Shown here piece after piece: positions 26,194 to 34,519 of a DNA stretch of 54,512 nt; the stretch's first letter is position 1, and the number at the start of each line of letters is the position of its first letter. The DNA is taken from assembly GCA_016839785.1 (NCBI GenBank), contig JAEOTQ010000202.1, forward strand, positions 1 to 54,512. Direction: 5' to 3'. Below the pieces are notes generated by a model. That model did not search any database. It was given only the letters and a program-made list of their open reading frames with translations, and was not told the DNA's origin. Made by a program: the position numbers and the translations under genes. The DNA comes from Candidatus Hodarchaeota archaeon. Lineage in GTDB: Archaea > Asgardarchaeota > Heimdallarchaeia > Hodarchaeales > Hodarchaeaceae.

Positions 26194-27165
26194 TTAGATG
26201 AGTTCTATCTTATGTAAGACGTACCAAATTGGTACAATTAGAACAAAACTAATGAAGATCACGATCCAAAAGGAGTATGGATTATCAGAAAGTGGTAAAG
26301 GTGTTAAATTCATACCGTAGAGACTCGCGATTAGGGTTGGTACCATCACAATTAAAGAGATTGAAGTCAGTACTTTGATTAGATCGTTTTGATTATTAGA
26401 GATAACAGAAGCATATGCATCAAGACTACTTTCAATCAGGTCACGGTAAATTCGAAGAAGATCAGCTTGTTGCTGCAAATCTATTGATAAATCTTCTAGA
26501 TCATCCAGTAGCTCTGGTAATTCCTTAAATTCAGGTGCTTTTTGAAGCTGATAAAATGCTCGAACATTTCCTCTAAGTGCCGCATCTAAATAGGTCGCTT
26601 CTCGGGAAAGAGTAAACACTTGCTCAATCGATTTAGATTTTACTGATTTAAAAATCACTTGTTCTAAAGATGCAAGCTCTTGATCTATAATATCCACACC
26701 TAGCTCATAAGATTTGACAACGCTTTCTAACCAATCGAGAAGGACTAAAATAGTCGGTTTTGATCTTTTTCTTCGTGAACCAATTGGTTTCCTAACTCTT
26801 TTTGCTTCAATTGCTTGATATTGTATTGTTATTAAATGAGAACCTGTTAAAAATACAGTCGCAGGGAGTGTGGTCTGACGAGATTGAAATAAATCAGTCT
26901 TCTTGAACTGTTCTCCAGAAGGGACTCTCAATACTAATTTAATAAATGGAGGGTCGTTTTCAGGTGATAATTCCAACCGAGGTCGTTCATCAACATCCAG
27001 AGAATCCTCTAAATCCTCCCACGGTATTTTATATGTATTTTGAATCGCTTTTAATTCTTCCATTGAAGGCTTAGTGCAAATCATCCAAGTGGGAACATTT
27101 GGGAGAATTCCCTGTATATAATCGGTAAATGTTAATCCAGTTTCGAGATTTTTTACTTCAATCAA
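26194..27165 (-). CDS. corA: CorA-type Mg2+/divalent cation channel
   Basis: A 323-residue CorA-family protein. The N-terminal two thirds form the cytoplasmic alpha/beta funnel with a long helix rich in Gln, Asp and Glu (for example LQQQADLLRIYRDLIESSL). Two C-terminal helices follow. The first ends with the selectivity motif YGMNLTPLPL, the family signature, and the protein finishes with the short tail LHKIELI. It conducts Mg2+ (or Co2+/Ni2+) into the cell as a pentamer. The ATG at 27165 is followed by a normal N-terminus. The downstream methyltransferase gene is unrelated in function. Confidence 0.9.
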   Translation of the reverse strand: MIEVKNLETGLTFTDYIQGILPNVPTWMICTKPSMEELKAIQNTYKIPWEDLEDSLDVDERPRLELSPENDPPFIKLVLRVPSGEQFKKTDLFQSRQTTLPATVFLTGSHLITIQYQAIEAKRVRKPIGSRRKRSKPTILVLLDWLESVVKSYELGVDIIDQELASLEQVIFKSVKSKSIEQVFTLSREATYLDAALRGNVRAFYQLQKAPEFKELPELLDDLEDLSIDLQQQADLLRIYRDLIESSLDAYASVISNNQNDLIKVLTSISLIVMVPTLIASLYGMNLTPLPLSDNPYSFWIVIFISFVLIVPIWYVLHKIELI

Positions 27166-27284
27166 TACTGATAACCTCCAAGAATACTCAATCTTTCATA
27201 TCTAATAAGCTATTTCGTCCTGCTATATAAAGAAATGAACCAAATATTTAATATTTTTCTATTAGGGCCTATCGCCGTACTAAA

Positions 27285-27920
27285 TCATTTCTTCTTAATT
27301 GGTTGTCGGATAACAGTACGTAATTTTTCAGGTTTGGTACGTCGTGGATCTGAGAGATAAATCTCATGGTGCTTATTATGTAAAAGAAAGCCGTTTTCCT
27401 CTGCATATTTGTGCATATTTTCTATTACTGGCCCTTCTTCACTAAAAGGTCCAATATGCAGTACTTGAACCACAGTACCTTCAGAATACTTCTCATAGCG
27501 AAGTTTGTCAATATTTGATGGATTTTTCTTCTCTTTGAAGATCTGAAGAGCCTTTTTGATTTGTTCCTCATTTACAAAATCAGGGATTCGAATCATTGAG
27601 GTCCATTTCCATTCATCTTTTCTCTCCATAAATGATTCAGTAAAAACTCCCATATCATCCGCCCACCAGAGTCCTTCAAGAGGGGGGATAACGTAATCTT
27701 TTCCAGTTGGTTTCATGACACTCATTTTGAGAGTAAAGGATGCACCATAAAGTAATTGCATTGCTTCTTGATACAAAGGGTTATCTCCTGGATAACCCGC
27801 CCCGTCTACCATGAAAAACCACATATCGGGGATGTCAATTATATGTGGATCTCTAGCAGGATTGTACAAGTTTGGAAACTGTTTTTTTAGATCAGATTTC
27901 TTAACTGGCATTCTTTTCAC
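27285..27920 (-). CDS. GyrI-like small-molecule-binding protein
   Basis: A 211-residue soluble protein of the GyrI-like family (COG4832-type). Typical segments are PDMWFFMVDGAGYPGDNP near the start, PLEGLWWADD in the middle and VVQVLHIGPFSEEGPVIENM followed by HHEIYLSDPRR near the end. The fold is a duplicated SHS2-like domain that binds hydrophobic or drug-like molecules, as in BmrR and GyrI; some members are hydrolases. It is the last gene of a three-gene minus-strand operon, 11 bases after the PadR gene. The context suggests sensing or neutralising a small molecule. Confidence 0.8.
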   Translation of the reverse strand: MKRMPVKKSDLKKQFPNLYNPARDPHIIDIPDMWFFMVDGAGYPGDNPLYQEAMQLLYGASFTLKMSVMKPTGKDYVIPPLEGLWWADDMGVFTESFMERKDEWKWTSMIRIPDFVNEEQIKKALQIFKEKKNPSNIDKLRYEKYSEGTVVQVLHIGPFSEEGPVIENMHKYAEENGFLLHNKHHEIYLSDPRRTKPEKLRTVIRQPIKKK

Positions 27921-27931
27921 CTATTTGAATA

Positions 27932-28522
27932 TTAAGCACTTCTAACTCCCTTCTCCAACTTACCTATTAATTTGTTCAAAAAATCATTATTTGCGTTTAG
28001 CGAGTGAAACGCATAGCTAAATAGTGCCCAAACATGAATTGGTAGGATCTCTTTCTGATTTTGCTTACTATCTTCAATAAATCGTCCACGGACAATTTCA
28101 ATTCGTTCATCAATTCGTCTTTTGTAATTTCTAATTGTTTCTAGAAATTCTTTTTCGGTAAACACAAAAGCAGAGGCTAAAGCAAGATTCATCTCTTCAT
28201 AATTCATGTCTAAATTTCTAAAATAATGTATAACAGTATTTTTTAATACCTTTTGACCTACTGAGGTCACTAAGAATGATTTTTGGGGTGCCCCTACCTC
28301 ACCTTGTAAATTTGAATCAGGATCTGAATCTTTTACTCTTAACAGTTTCTTTTTTTCGAGTTGATTCAACGTATAATAGACAGATGAGAAAGAAAGTTTG
28401 GACCACTGTTGAATATTTCTTTCTTCTATTAATTTGTTTAACTCCGTTCCACTGACACCCGTATTATCGAATGGGGGATGAGCAACCATTCCTAGGATGA
28501 GGAATTCTTTAGCAGAAATCAT
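27932..28522 (-). CDS. PadR-family transcriptional regulator
   Basis: A 196-residue winged-helix regulator of the PadR family. The N-terminal wing begins FLILGMVAHPP, contains FSSVYYTLNQLEKKKLL, the typical recognition helix, and SFLVTSVGQKVL. The C-terminal half is a helical dimerisation domain (FLETIRNYKRRIDERIEIV). PadR proteins usually repress neighbouring genes until they bind a toxic compound. The gene lies between the BtrH-like and GyrI-like genes with gaps of 14 and 11 bases. It therefore probably controls its own operon through the tandem repeats in front of the first gene. Confidence 0.85.
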   Translation of the reverse strand: MISAKEFLILGMVAHPPFDNTGVSGTELNKLIEERNIQQWSKLSFSSVYYTLNQLEKKKLLRVKDSDPDSNLQGEVGAPQKSFLVTSVGQKVLKNTVIHYFRNLDMNYEEMNLALASAFVFTEKEFLETIRNYKRRIDERIEIVRGRFIEDSKQNQKEILPIHVWALFSYAFHSLNANNDFLNKLIGKLEKGVRSA

Positions 28523-28536
28523 TTTGATTCAGTATC

Positions 28537-29619
28537 CTATATCACAAAATTAAGTAGCTTATTTGCTCCTTCCTCTTCGAGTTTTCTAATCTCTGATAAG
28601 TCAATTTTGATATCGTTCAATGTTCTTTTGGTTTCATCCTTTTCAAGACCTCCTCCAATATGAGTAAATGACTCCGCACAGATCTCCCACTTACGTCCTA
28701 ATTTTTCATAGAAGGAAGCCAATTGGTGTAAAAGCTCATTATTTAGTTTTATGGAAATTTCTTCAAGAAATTCTGCAAATAAATACCGAAACAATCCACC
28801 ACCAGTACCATAATTATGTTCTTTCGTACCAATAAACCCAGCCTGCTGCATACATCTAAATTGTAACTTTTCATCTGATTGTTTCAGCCATCGATCAAGA
28901 TCCTTGATCAACACATCTATAGCAGTCGTACCACTGTGAATACCCATTATTCTAAGCATACGACCACCTTTTGAGGTAAGATACTTACCAGTACGATGCA
29001 AAACATCTTCTATTATCGTAGAAAGTTCGGGCATTTTTACAGGAAAGTCAAATTCGTAAATCAAATTATTTGGGGCCATAAATCTATCAATTGTGGAATT
29101 TCTCCCTTTACTGAGCTCATCATACGTCACTTCAAGAAGCTGGGAAAAATTGGTATCAGCGACGAAAACTGTGTTCTGCTTTGAATTAAATCCACAAATA
29201 GCTATGGTATGTCCGCCAAAATGGAAATCATCCGACGGAAGACTGGATTTTTGATAGTTAAGATAACCCATGTCTATTTCGATAGCAGAAGGTGTCTTCT
29301 CATTTAAATGTCGTTTCAATCTTCTCCAGCCTTCAGTTTCGTTTTTCGATTTAAATTCATTCAGTGAAACCGATAAAGAACTGCAAAGATCTGCTACAAA
29401 GTCTTTATTCCGACCCCCAAAGAACGGTATCATTTTTGGAATTTTTAGATAGGCTAGAGTCATTCCACTTCCTAAACCGAAAATTAATGCTTCACTCATT
29501 TTCCATCCATGGAATTCGAAAACATCTCTTACAGCAGATGAAGTACAATGAACACCAGGTTCATGTTTAAATCCCTCTATAACACCATCAAACTTATCTA
29601 TTTTTTGAATTTCACTCAT
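28537..29619 (-). CDS. BtrH-like protein (BtrH N-terminal domain plus DUF4872-like)
   Basis: A 360-residue soluble protein. Residues about 15-145 match the BtrH N-terminal domain: HCTSSAVRDVFEFHG near the start, then ALIFGLGSGMTLAYLK, and HTIAICGFN with a DTN-type turn (VFVADTNFSQ). The C-terminal part resembles DUF4872. BtrH in butirosin synthesis transfers an acyl side chain, and its fold is a modified cysteine-peptidase fold. Here Cys and His of HCTS and the HTIAICGF His could form the active site. It is the first gene of the operon with PadR and GyrI-like genes, so it may act on the same compound they respond to. No antibiotic biosynthesis genes are visible. Confidence 0.75.
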   Translation of the reverse strand: MSEIQKIDKFDGVIEGFKHEPGVHCTSSAVRDVFEFHGWKMSEALIFGLGSGMTLAYLKIPKMIPFFGGRNKDFVADLCSSLSVSLNEFKSKNETEGWRRLKRHLNEKTPSAIEIDMGYLNYQKSSLPSDDFHFGGHTIAICGFNSKQNTVFVADTNFSQLLEVTYDELSKGRNSTIDRFMAPNNLIYEFDFPVKMPELSTIIEDVLHRTGKYLTSKGGRMLRIMGIHSGTTAIDVLIKDLDRWLKQSDEKLQFRCMQQAGFIGTKEHNYGTGGGLFRYLFAEFLEEISIKLNNELLHQLASFYEKLGRKWEICAESFTHIGGGLEKDETKRTLNDIKIDLSEIRKLEEEGANKLLNFVI

Positions 29620-29662
29620 TCACTTCACCATCAATGAAAAATAAATTATTCAAATCTTGAAA

Positions 29663-29696
29663 AATTATTTAAACAATTATTTAAACGTATATATAC
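29663..29696 (-). promoter_or_regulatory. Promoter and tandem-repeat operator of the BtrH-PadR-GyrI operon
   Basis: On the minus strand a TATA box gtatatatac (29687-29696) is followed directly by two perfect 12-base direct repeats. They read aattatttaaac on the plus strand, at 29663-29674 and 29675-29686. Transcription would start about 25 bases after the TATA box, inside the repeats. A protein bound there, most simply the PadR regulator of this operon, would block polymerase. Confidence 0.6.
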
Positions 29697-29778
29697 CTAA
29701 TTTTTAAGATTTTCTATATTCACAAGTATTTATGAATTTTTCAAAAATGGAAAAATAAGAAAAATGGGAAAAAAATGA

Positions 29779-30717
29779 TTAAAACAATAGTTTAGGATTG
29801 AATTTAGACACTTCATGGTTTAGTCGAGAGAGTTGAGCTTCTGTTAAACTCAATTCTGCTGCTTTAACATTCGCCTCAAGCTGTAAAATGCTCTTTGCTC
29901 CAGGGATTGCAACAACTTGTTTGTTACGAATTAACCAACTTAAAGCTACTTCTGCCATTGTTACATTATGTTCTTGAGCGACTAACTTTAATTCCTCCAG
30001 CAATGGGACACCACGTTTAAAATTACTCTTTCTAAATAGACGGTTTCTTCGTCGAGTTCCGCTTGGAGTATTGTTCGGATTATATTTACCTGTAAGATAC
30101 CCCTGTCCTAATGGAGAATATGACATGACCGTTATTTCATGCTCCTCCGCATAAGGTAAGAAAGAATTTTTTACTTTTGATTTTGCCATAGAATAATTAA
30201 GTTGATCTACTTCAATGGTATATTTTTTCATCTTGGATTGGGCTTTTTGAAATCGTTTTAATCCAAAATTACTAATTCCAATATGCCGAATCAGTCCATC
30301 ATCGACCATTTTTTCCATATGTTTCAAAGTTGCTCCTAATGGAAGTAGAGGGTTTGGCCAGTGAATCAGATAAACATCTAAATAATCTATTTGTAACCGT
30401 TTAAGACTTTTAGTTAAAGCACGCTTAACTGCGGATGGACGAATGGTTGCAGGCAAAAATTTTGAGACAATCACTATTTTTTCCCTTTCATATCCTTCCA
30501 ATGCTTGACCTATAATTCTTTCCGACTCTCCCATTCCGTATACTTCTGCTGTGTCAATGAGGTTAACACCTAGCTCCAGAGCTCTGTGAACAATTCCTAT
30601 TGCATCCTTTTTGTTAAAATCTGTCTCGAAACCCCACCCTTTTGATCCAAATTGCCATGTCCCCAATCCTATTTGTGAAATCTTGGTTTCACTTTTACCC
30701 AAAGTTGTAAATCGCAT
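29779..30717 (-). CDS. Aldo/keto reductase
   Basis: A 312-residue NADPH-dependent aldo/keto reductase. The catalytic tetrad is complete: Asp55 and Tyr60 (DTAEVYGMG), Lys86 (VIVSKF) and His119 (YLIHWPN). The barrel pattern includes GLGTWQFG at the N-terminus and the C-terminal coenzyme segment (IPGAKSILQLEANVKA). Such enzymes reduce aldehydes and ketones or oxidise sugars; the substrate cannot be told from sequence. It is a single gene, divergent from cydA. Confidence 0.88.
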   Translation of the reverse strand: MRFTTLGKSETKISQIGLGTWQFGSKGWGFETDFNKKDAIGIVHRALELGVNLIDTAEVYGMGESERIIGQALEGYEREKIVIVSKFLPATIRPSAVKRALTKSLKRLQIDYLDVYLIHWPNPLLPLGATLKHMEKMVDDGLIRHIGISNFGLKRFQKAQSKMKKYTIEVDQLNYSMAKSKVKNSFLPYAEEHEITVMSYSPLGQGYLTGKYNPNNTPSGTRRRNRLFRKSNFKRGVPLLEELKLVAQEHNVTMAEVALSWLIRNKQVVAIPGAKSILQLEANVKAAELSLTEAQLSRLNHEVSKFNPKLLF

Positions 30718-30873
30718 TATAATTTACCTTGATCTGCAGGTCCATTCTCTCTTTCAAAAGAATTCAGGTTGGGAAAAAGTAGAGTCTTTTGAGAATGGTG
30801 AGTTTTCAGTTATTTTATAGTGCAAAAAAGTTTTGAATTCACTTCATAGCACAGTTTCCAGAAAACTATTCTT

Positions 30874-30881
30874 CATAAATA
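30874..30881 (+). promoter_or_regulatory. TATA box of the cydAB operon
   Basis: cataaata has its centre about 26 bases before the cydA ATG, so the transcript would begin at or next to the start codon (leaderless). Confidence 0.55.
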
Positions 30882-30903
30882 GACAACGGCGGTTTTTAAT
30901 ACA

Positions 30904-32271
30904 ATGGTTAATCCGACAATATTAAGTCAAATTCAATTCTATATAACAATTGGATTTCACTTTATCTTTCCTCCTTTATCAATCGGGCTCTCTTGGTATA
31001 TTGCTTACCTATTAACCCGATATATTCGGTCAAAGGATCAGTATTATAAGGACATGGCATGGTTCTGGATCAAATTATTTGCAACAACGGTAGCTATTGG
31101 GATCCCTACAGGCGTACTTATGGAATTCCAATTTGGAATGAATTGGAGCGAGTTCTCACGCTTTGTTGGGGAAGTATTTGCTACATTGATACTCCTGGAA
31201 GTATTTTTTGCCTTTTTCTTAGAGTCAGTCTTTCTTGGAGTAATCCTTTCAGGAATGCGGACAAAAAAGATCTCTGATCGAATTTTATGGTTCTCCTCCA
31301 TGATGGTAGCTCTTGGAACAACACTCTCATCATTCTGGATATTAGCGGCAAACTCTTGGATGCAAACACCAGGTATTCCTGGGGAACCAGGATCAGGATG
31401 GGATATCGTGGGAGATAAAGCAGTATTGACTAATTTTTGGGATGTAGTATTTACTCCTTCCATGTTCGCCAGATTTTTTCATACCGTTAATGCCTGTCTT
31501 ATTGCTGGTGCTTTTTTTATTATCGGTATTAGCTGTCTCTATTTACTAAAGGATCGACATCATAAATTTGCCTACGATTCTTTAAGAGTTGCTTTGGTTG
31601 TCAGTATTGCTCTCTCAATAATCCAAGGATTCTTTGGCCATTGGCAATCCACGATTGTAGCTACTTATCAACCCGCGAAATTCGCAGCTCAAGAAGGGCT
31701 TTTTGAGACGACAGCGAGTGCCCCACTAGTCATTTTTGCGATTCTCGATGATTCTCGAGTATTCTTTGAACTAGGTATTCCATTTCTACTTAGTTTTCTA
31801 ACGTGGGGAGACCCCAACGCAACCGTAACTGGACTAGATGCTTTTGCACTAGAAGATCGGCCTTCAGTTCTTCTCTCATTTTATCCGTTTCACCTGATGG
31901 TCATGATTGGTATATTTCTAGTTGGTGTAGCTGCATTGGGCGTCTATCTACTTTGGAAAAAAGGTTTGACTGATCAATCCTCGAAATTAAGAAAGTGGTT
32001 TTTACGGTTAGGAGTTCTAGCAGCACCATTAACTCTTATTTCAATAAACTTAGGTTGGATTACAGCTGAAAGCGGACGTCAACCATGGATTATTCAAGGG
32101 GTTCTTCGCACAGCCGATGCTGCATCTGCAGCACCAGGAGAAGAAATTATTTTCTCATTGATTACATATATCCTAACTTATATTGTTCTATTTATTGCAT
32201 GGATTCTTGTTATGAGACGGATTTTCAATAAAGGACCTTCGCTCGGTAAAATAGAAGAGGTGGTCGTATGA
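30904..32271 (+). CDS. cydA: Cytochrome bd oxidase subunit I
   Basis: A 455-residue membrane subunit of the quinol oxidase that reduces oxygen to water and carries hemes b558, b595 and d. Heme-ligand and proton-path residues of the family are visible: His19 (ITIGFHF), Glu99 and Glu107 (LLEVFFAFFLES) and the His of FFHTVN (193, equivalent to His186 of E. coli). The GRQPW motif is present near the C-terminus. The length indicates the short quinol-loop form. It overlaps cydB by four bases. The leaderless-style promoter is described separately. The enzyme would let the host respire or remove low levels of oxygen. Confidence 0.93.
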   Translation: MVNPTILSQIQFYITIGFHFIFPPLSIGLSWYIAYLLTRYIRSKDQYYKDMAWFWIKLFATTVAIGIPTGVLMEFQFGMNWSEFSRFVGEVFATLILLEVFFAFFLESVFLGVILSGMRTKKISDRILWFSSMMVALGTTLSSFWILAANSWMQTPGIPGEPGSGWDIVGDKAVLTNFWDVVFTPSMFARFFHTVNACLIAGAFFIIGISCLYLLKDRHHKFAYDSLRVALVVSIALSIIQGFFGHWQSTIVATYQPAKFAAQEGLFETTASAPLVIFAILDDSRVFFELGIPFLLSFLTWGDPNATVTGLDAFALEDRPSVLLSFYPFHLMVMIGIFLVGVAALGVYLLWKKGLTDQSSKLRKWFLRLGVLAAPLTLISINLGWITAESGRQPWIIQGVLRTADAASAAPGEEIIFSLITYILTYIVLFIAWILVMRRIFNKGPSLGKIEEVVV

Positions 32272-33311
32272 CAGCGCTCCAAGAAGTTTGGTTTCTATTT
32301 TTGGCCGTAATTGTGATAGTCTACGTGATCTTAGATGGTTTCGATCTTGGTGTTGGGTTTTGGTTTATTTTCGCTAAAGATAAACATGAAGAAACTACAC
32401 TCAATGAAAGAAAGGAAATAATTCAGTCGATTGCCCCATTCTGGGACGGGAATGAAGTTTGGCTTCTGGCCGCAGGAGGAATATTATTTGCTGCTTTCTC
32501 GGATGTGTATGCAACAGTATTTAGTGCTTTTTATGTTCCATTAATCCTGGTGGCTTTCTGTTTAATAATTCGAGCCGTCTCAATCGAATTTAGAGAAGAA
32601 TTCCCATCACCGACCTGGCATAAAATTTCTGATATTGCGTTTATTATTGGCAGTTTAGGTCCTGCAATAGCTTTTGGGGTCTTAATTGGTAATTTAGTTC
32701 AAGGGATTGCGATTGATGCTAATAAACAATTTACAGGTTCATTCATTGACTTTTTCAATCCTTACGCAATTCTTATCGGTTTCTTAGCATTATCTATGAT
32801 TATAACGCATGGAGCAGTGTACTTACGGGTTAGAGCAACAGATAAATTAGCAGCAAAGGCTACTCAGTGGGCTAAATTAGGGATTATAAGCTTTCTTGCC
32901 ATTTCATCCAGTTCATTAGTAGTCAGTTTGATATTCCATCCACATATTATTGATAATTATGTTGATCTCCCAATTCTCGTAATCATCCCATTAATTGGCT
33001 TTACATTCATTCTTTTAGCTACTTACTTCATTTGGAATGAAAAAGATGCCAAATTGACATTTCTTCTTTCATCTCTGTCCATTGCATTTAGTATCTTGGG
33101 TGCTGGGGCTGCAATTTATCCCAATTTAGTCTTCTCTTCCTTAAATGAAGCATATAGCCTTACAATTCATAATGCTTCAGCAACAGACACAGGATTAATG
33201 GTAATGCTTATAGTAGCTATTATAGCTCTTCCTCTCATCCTAGTGTATACTTTATGGGTCTATAAAATGATGGGAACGAAATTAGAGGATGAAGACATTA
33301 CGGGGTACTAG
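32268..33311 (+). CDS. cydB: Cytochrome bd oxidase subunit II
   Basis: A 347-residue membrane partner of CydA. The N-terminal segment VIYVILDGFDLGVG and the following FWDGNEVWLLAAGG are typical of CydB, as is EFREEFPSPTWHKISD in the first third. About eight to nine hydrophobic helices are visible. The ATG overlaps the cydA stop (ATGA), giving translational coupling. No CydX/small subunit and no cydCD genes are seen nearby. The next gene, a DNA methyltransferase, begins five bases after its stop, which is an unexpected companion. Confidence 0.93.
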   Translation: MTALQEVWFLFLAVIVIVYVILDGFDLGVGFWFIFAKDKHEETTLNERKEIIQSIAPFWDGNEVWLLAAGGILFAAFSDVYATVFSAFYVPLILVAFCLIIRAVSIEFREEFPSPTWHKISDIAFIIGSLGPAIAFGVLIGNLVQGIAIDANKQFTGSFIDFFNPYAILIGFLALSMIITHGAVYLRVRATDKLAAKATQWAKLGIISFLAISSSSLVVSLIFHPHIIDNYVDLPILVIIPLIGFTFILLATYFIWNEKDAKLTFLLSSLSIAFSILGAGAAIYPNLVFSSLNEAYSLTIHNASATDTGLMVMLIVAIIALPLILVYTLWVYKMMGTKLEDEDITGY

Positions 33312-33316
33312 CAGGA

Positions 33317-34429
33317 ATGATTAATGAGAAGGAACTTGACAATATTCGAAAATTTGCTACTCCTTCACGCGAAACAGGGTATACCCGATCAATTTACAGC
33401 TATCCAGCAAAATTTCTTTCACGACTTCCTCGAGAGCTAATAAAGACATTCACTCAAGAAGGTGATCAGATCTGCGATCCTTTTGTAGGAGGAGGTACAA
33501 CAGGATTGGAAGCCATGCTCTTAAACCGACAATTTTTTGGGTATGACATCAATCCTTTTGCTCTACTCATTTCTAGAGTGAAAACGGCATATGTCTCGAA
33601 AGTAAACCTCCAAAAAACCCTGGAGATTATCCTGAGGGACATTGATCTTTCACGTGTTCCGACATCAAATTTTCTTGATTCAATTGATAAATTATGTCTA
33701 GGCCCTTTACTATCAAACGAAATTAATAAAATTGCTTCCATCGTCAAAACTTCAAACTTTAACACAAACCTGCAAGATTTCTTCAATTTAGCGTTAATTC
33801 ATGTTGTTAAAATTGTAGGGAGGAGAGATTTTGAAGAACGCAAGAATTGGCAATACCAATCCATCATTCCAATGTTCAATCGTAAATGTAACAAAATGAT
33901 CGACGCGGTCTCCTCCTTACCACATTCAGTTCAATACCCACCAAAATTATTTTTAGGTTCAAATCACAATATGGACATTCCAGATCATCATATAGATTTT
34001 ATTCTCACTTCACCTCCTTATTTAGAAGTAGATGTTGAATATCAACATATCCAGATCCAGAGAAGGAGTATTAAAAAATCGAAAAGAACAAACTTCATTA
34101 GTCATTTACTAGAGACAAAGCCGCTCCCAAAGAAAGATTTATGTTGGTCTGGGAAAGGAGGGAACAGCTATTGGATGAATTTGGAAAATAGTCTGAATGA
34201 GTGTTATCGGATTCTTAAGCCCAATCATTATATGTGTTTATGGACGGGATTTAAGAAGAAAGAAGATCAAGCAAAATTGATTAGTTTAATTGAGAGAGTT
34301 ACCTTTAATATGGTTGAGACTATCTCGATACCGCAGAGTAACAACCGAGCAGCTTCCAGTCGATCAACTCATCATACACGAGATACAAGAATGTTTAAAC
34401 AGGATTCAATCTTCATTCTGAGAAATTAA
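33317..34429 (+). CDS. Solitary DNA methyltransferase of the N4/N6 (SPPY) type
   Basis: A 370-residue SAM-dependent DNA methyltransferase. Motif I is DPFVGGGTTGLEAM (from Asp54), then GYDINPFA (motif II). Catalytic motif IV TSPPY is at about residue 233, the form typical of N4-cytosine enzymes. The order of motifs (SAM-binding first) and the N-terminal RETGYTRSIYSYPAKF resemble orphan methylases of the N6_N4_Mtase family. There is no restriction enzyme next to it. The ATG lies five bases after the cydB stop, so it is probably co-transcribed with cytochrome bd, for no evident reason. An RNA substrate cannot be excluded. Confidence 0.75.
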   Translation: MINEKELDNIRKFATPSRETGYTRSIYSYPAKFLSRLPRELIKTFTQEGDQICDPFVGGGTTGLEAMLLNRQFFGYDINPFALLISRVKTAYVSKVNLQKTLEIILRDIDLSRVPTSNFLDSIDKLCLGPLLSNEINKIASIVKTSNFNTNLQDFFNLALIHVVKIVGRRDFEERKNWQYQSIIPMFNRKCNKMIDAVSSLPHSVQYPPKLFLGSNHNMDIPDHHIDFILTSPPYLEVDVEYQHIQIQRRSIKKSKRTNFISHLLETKPLPKKDLCWSGKGGNSYWMNLENSLNECYRILKPNHYMCLWTGFKKKEDQAKLISLIERVTFNMVETISIPQSNNRAASSRSTHHTRDTRMFKQDSIFILRN

Positions 34430-34519
34430 TTCTTATAATCTTATAAAATCTATCTTAAAACAATCTTTAATTAGCGCTTATTTGACAAAAATTAAGTGAA
34501 AAGGGTATTGAGGAATACT

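Noticed and set aside
24109..34429. Two DNA methyltransferases as a restriction-modification or BREX-like defence island
   Set aside because: They are 7 kb apart with ordinary genes between, and no nuclease, helicase or other defence gene is seen.
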